Position numbers and translations under genes: made by a program
The notes under the pieces: model-generated
Told to the model about the DNA's origin: nothing
Seen by the model: only the letters and a program-made list of their open reading frames with translations
Database searches by the model: none
Assembly: GCA_001577185.1 (NCBI GenBank)
Contig: LSCM01000102.1
Span: forward strand, 1 to 5,303
Reading direction: 5' to 3'
Origin: Cloacimonetes bacterium TCS62
GTDB taxonomy: Bacteria > Cloacimonadota > Cloacimonadia > Cloacimonadales > TCS61
Length of the DNA: 5,303 nt
Shown here: piece after piece, positions 4,107 to 5,303 of the stretch
How positions within the stretch are numbered: position 1 is the stretch's first letter
How the letters are laid out: the number at the start of each line of letters is the position of its first letter

Positions 4107-5303
4107 TTAGCTTTTATGGTCTGAGGTACGGAATTTCAGCGCATCAGGAAGTTGAATATTAAATAACTGAAAACGATAATTCCAATAATCACCATGTTTA
4201 GTAAACCGAAAAAACACCTTCCAGCAATGCAAATTTCTGGTTAAAGTGAAATTATATGAGACCAGATCATCACTTTTTAGATCTATATAGTTTGAATATG
4301 AAACTGACCAGTTTTTCGTCAATTTTGCAGATAATGCCATACGAAGATTATTTTTATAATCTCCCAATTCATATTGCGCTTTATTGGTTCGATAACTATG
4401 GGTGAAAGTTACAGACCAATTTTTCTTTTCACTGTCTAATTTATCCAATTCATCCAAACTAGTGATCAAATCATTATCATCTATCGAGAGAGTATCCCTG
4501 CTGAAGATATCACCTGTGACAAGATCACTTTTCTTAAGAGGAAAATAATCTACATAGTGCGCATCACCAGAGAATTCCAATTTATTAGCTAAAGAAAAGC
4601 TCCAGTTTTCCATACCCCAATCCCAATTTTTATAATCCCATGATTTAAGTTTTAACTTGTATGGTTCTTGCGAAATATTTAAAGAGGGATCTGTAGAAAA
4701 ATTTAATACCTTGTAGGAAAAACTACCCGGATTAAGATCTAAGCTATGTGAAATTTGCCCAAAACCGTTATCCTTCTCAAAATCATAAGACATACTTGAA
4801 TTAAAATCCACAAAATCATTGAGCTTTCGTTCCTCTTTATTTTCAGATTTTGCTAATTTCAGTTGCCATTTATTATTTAAAGACAAACTAATACGTTTAT
4901 ACTTATCATTATCTTTAAGACTGATGCCATCAAAGCTGTAAAATTTTTCATTTTCAGTAAAATCCGGTTGATAGGAAAAGCTCATAGAAGGAGAGATAAT
5001 ATGCCTGATGGCAGAGACATAGAAACCATCAAAGCGACGTAATCCGTAAAGATTGAAAGACATTGAACTATTTGTAGAATAATCATTTCCTCTTACAAAT
5101 TTATTATCCAATTCGTCGCGGTCAAACCAGACTTCACTCCCCGAAATGGATTGAGACAGATTAAGCCAGCCTTTTAGTTTGTGAGAATATCTTAAACCAC
5201 CAGAATGTTTAACTCCAAAGTTATGTTGATTACCATTTGTATAAGTACTGTCAGGACCAGGGGAATCTTGGTAAATCACATCCCAGAATGTAGCTAAACT
5301 ATC
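4107..5303 (-). CDS. lptD: LPS-assembly outer-membrane protein LptD, 5' part outside window
   Basis: The frame is open to the right edge with no upstream stop; the GTG at 5279 is only an internal codon, as eight further in-frame codons precede it. The 398 visible residues are the C-terminal half of a beta-barrel. They consist of alternating short strands rich in Tyr, Trp, Phe, Ser and Asn, such as SMSFSYQPDF and NWSVSYSNYIDL, separated by acidic or lysine-rich loops. The last 45 residues, with RNLHCW at visible positions 356-361 and an ending Leu-Pro-Asp-Ala-Leu-Lys-Phe, match the conserved C-terminus of LptD-like proteins of the FCB group. LptD with LptE inserts LPS into the outer leaflet of the outer membrane. 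Here it heads or continues an operon with the GmhB-like phosphatase 20 bases downstream. The N-terminal LptA-like domain and any signal peptide are outside the window. Another large outer-membrane barrel cannot be fully excluded. Confidence 0.75.
   Translation of the reverse strand, partial: DSLATFWDVIYQDSPGPDSTYTNGNQHNFGVKHSGGLRYSHKLKGWLNLSQSISGSEVWFDRDELDNKFVRGNDYSTNSSMSFNLYGLRRFDGFYVSAIRHIISPSMSFSYQPDFTENEKFYSFDGISLKDNDKYKRISLSLNNKWQLKLAKSENKEERKLNDFVDFNSSMSYDFEKDNGFGQISHSLDLNPGSFSYKVLNFSTDPSLNISQEPYKLKLKSWDYKNWDWGMENWSFSLANKLEFSGDAHYVDYFPLKKSDLVTGDIFSRDTLSIDDNDLITSLDELDKLDSEKKNWSVTFTHSYRTNKAQYELGDYKNNLRMALSAKLTKNWSVSYSNYIDLKSDDLVSYNFTLTRNLHCWKVFFRFTKHGDYWNYRFQLFNIQLPDALKFRTSDHKS

Noticed and set aside
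5277..5279. GTG at 5279 as the start of the barrel gene
   Set aside because: The frame stays open to the window edge and no ribosome site precedes the GTG; LptD proteins are also much longer than 390 residues.

Overview
The window is AT-rich Gram-negative DNA. It carries an outer-membrane LPS assembly protein (LptD), a lipoprotein, Sec-exported extracellular beta-propeller sequence and strong GGAG-type ribosome binding sites. The style of the LptD C-terminus (an Arg-Asn-Leu-His-Cys-Trp motif near the end), the anaerobe-like AT-rich coding and the long secreted propeller protein suggest the FCB group, possibly Cloacimonadota. That placement is inference from style, not from a marker gene.

Layout. 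Positions 1-1727 (minus) hold the first 575 codons of an exported protein whose centre is a phytase-like (esterase-like activity of phytase) beta-propeller, flanked by cysteine-containing repeat sequence; its 3' end lies outside the window. After a 147-base divergent intergenic region, a small plus-strand gene of 81 codons (1875-2120) encodes a basic protein I do not recognise. From 2121 to 2539 there is no intact gene. This stretch holds an AT-only palindrome, two blocks of degenerate 7-base tandem repeats, a CCCTCCGTG/CCCTGTG repeat and, against the next gene, the left end of an IS3-like insertion sequence with a truncated transposase start.

Positions 2540-5303 (minus) look like one operon, read from the right edge: lptD (5' end outside the window), then after 20 bases a GmhB-like HAD phosphatase, then with a 4-base stop/start overlap and a TTG start an endonuclease/exonuclease/phosphatase-fold lipoprotein. 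LptD inserts LPS into the outer membrane, and GmhB-type enzymes dephosphorylate heptose bisphosphate for the LPS core, so the first two genes fit a cell-envelope operon. The lipoprotein is translationally coupled to them and probably acts in the envelope too, but its substrate is unknown.

Most notable: the HAD enzyme has the catalytic residues of the GmhB family but lacks its zinc-binding cysteines; the IS remnant begins 5 bases after the operon's last stop codon and is joined to heptamer repeats; and the propeller protein seems to have a cysteine-free domain nested between cysteine-containing halves. I found no CRISPR array, RNA gene or clearly new defence system.
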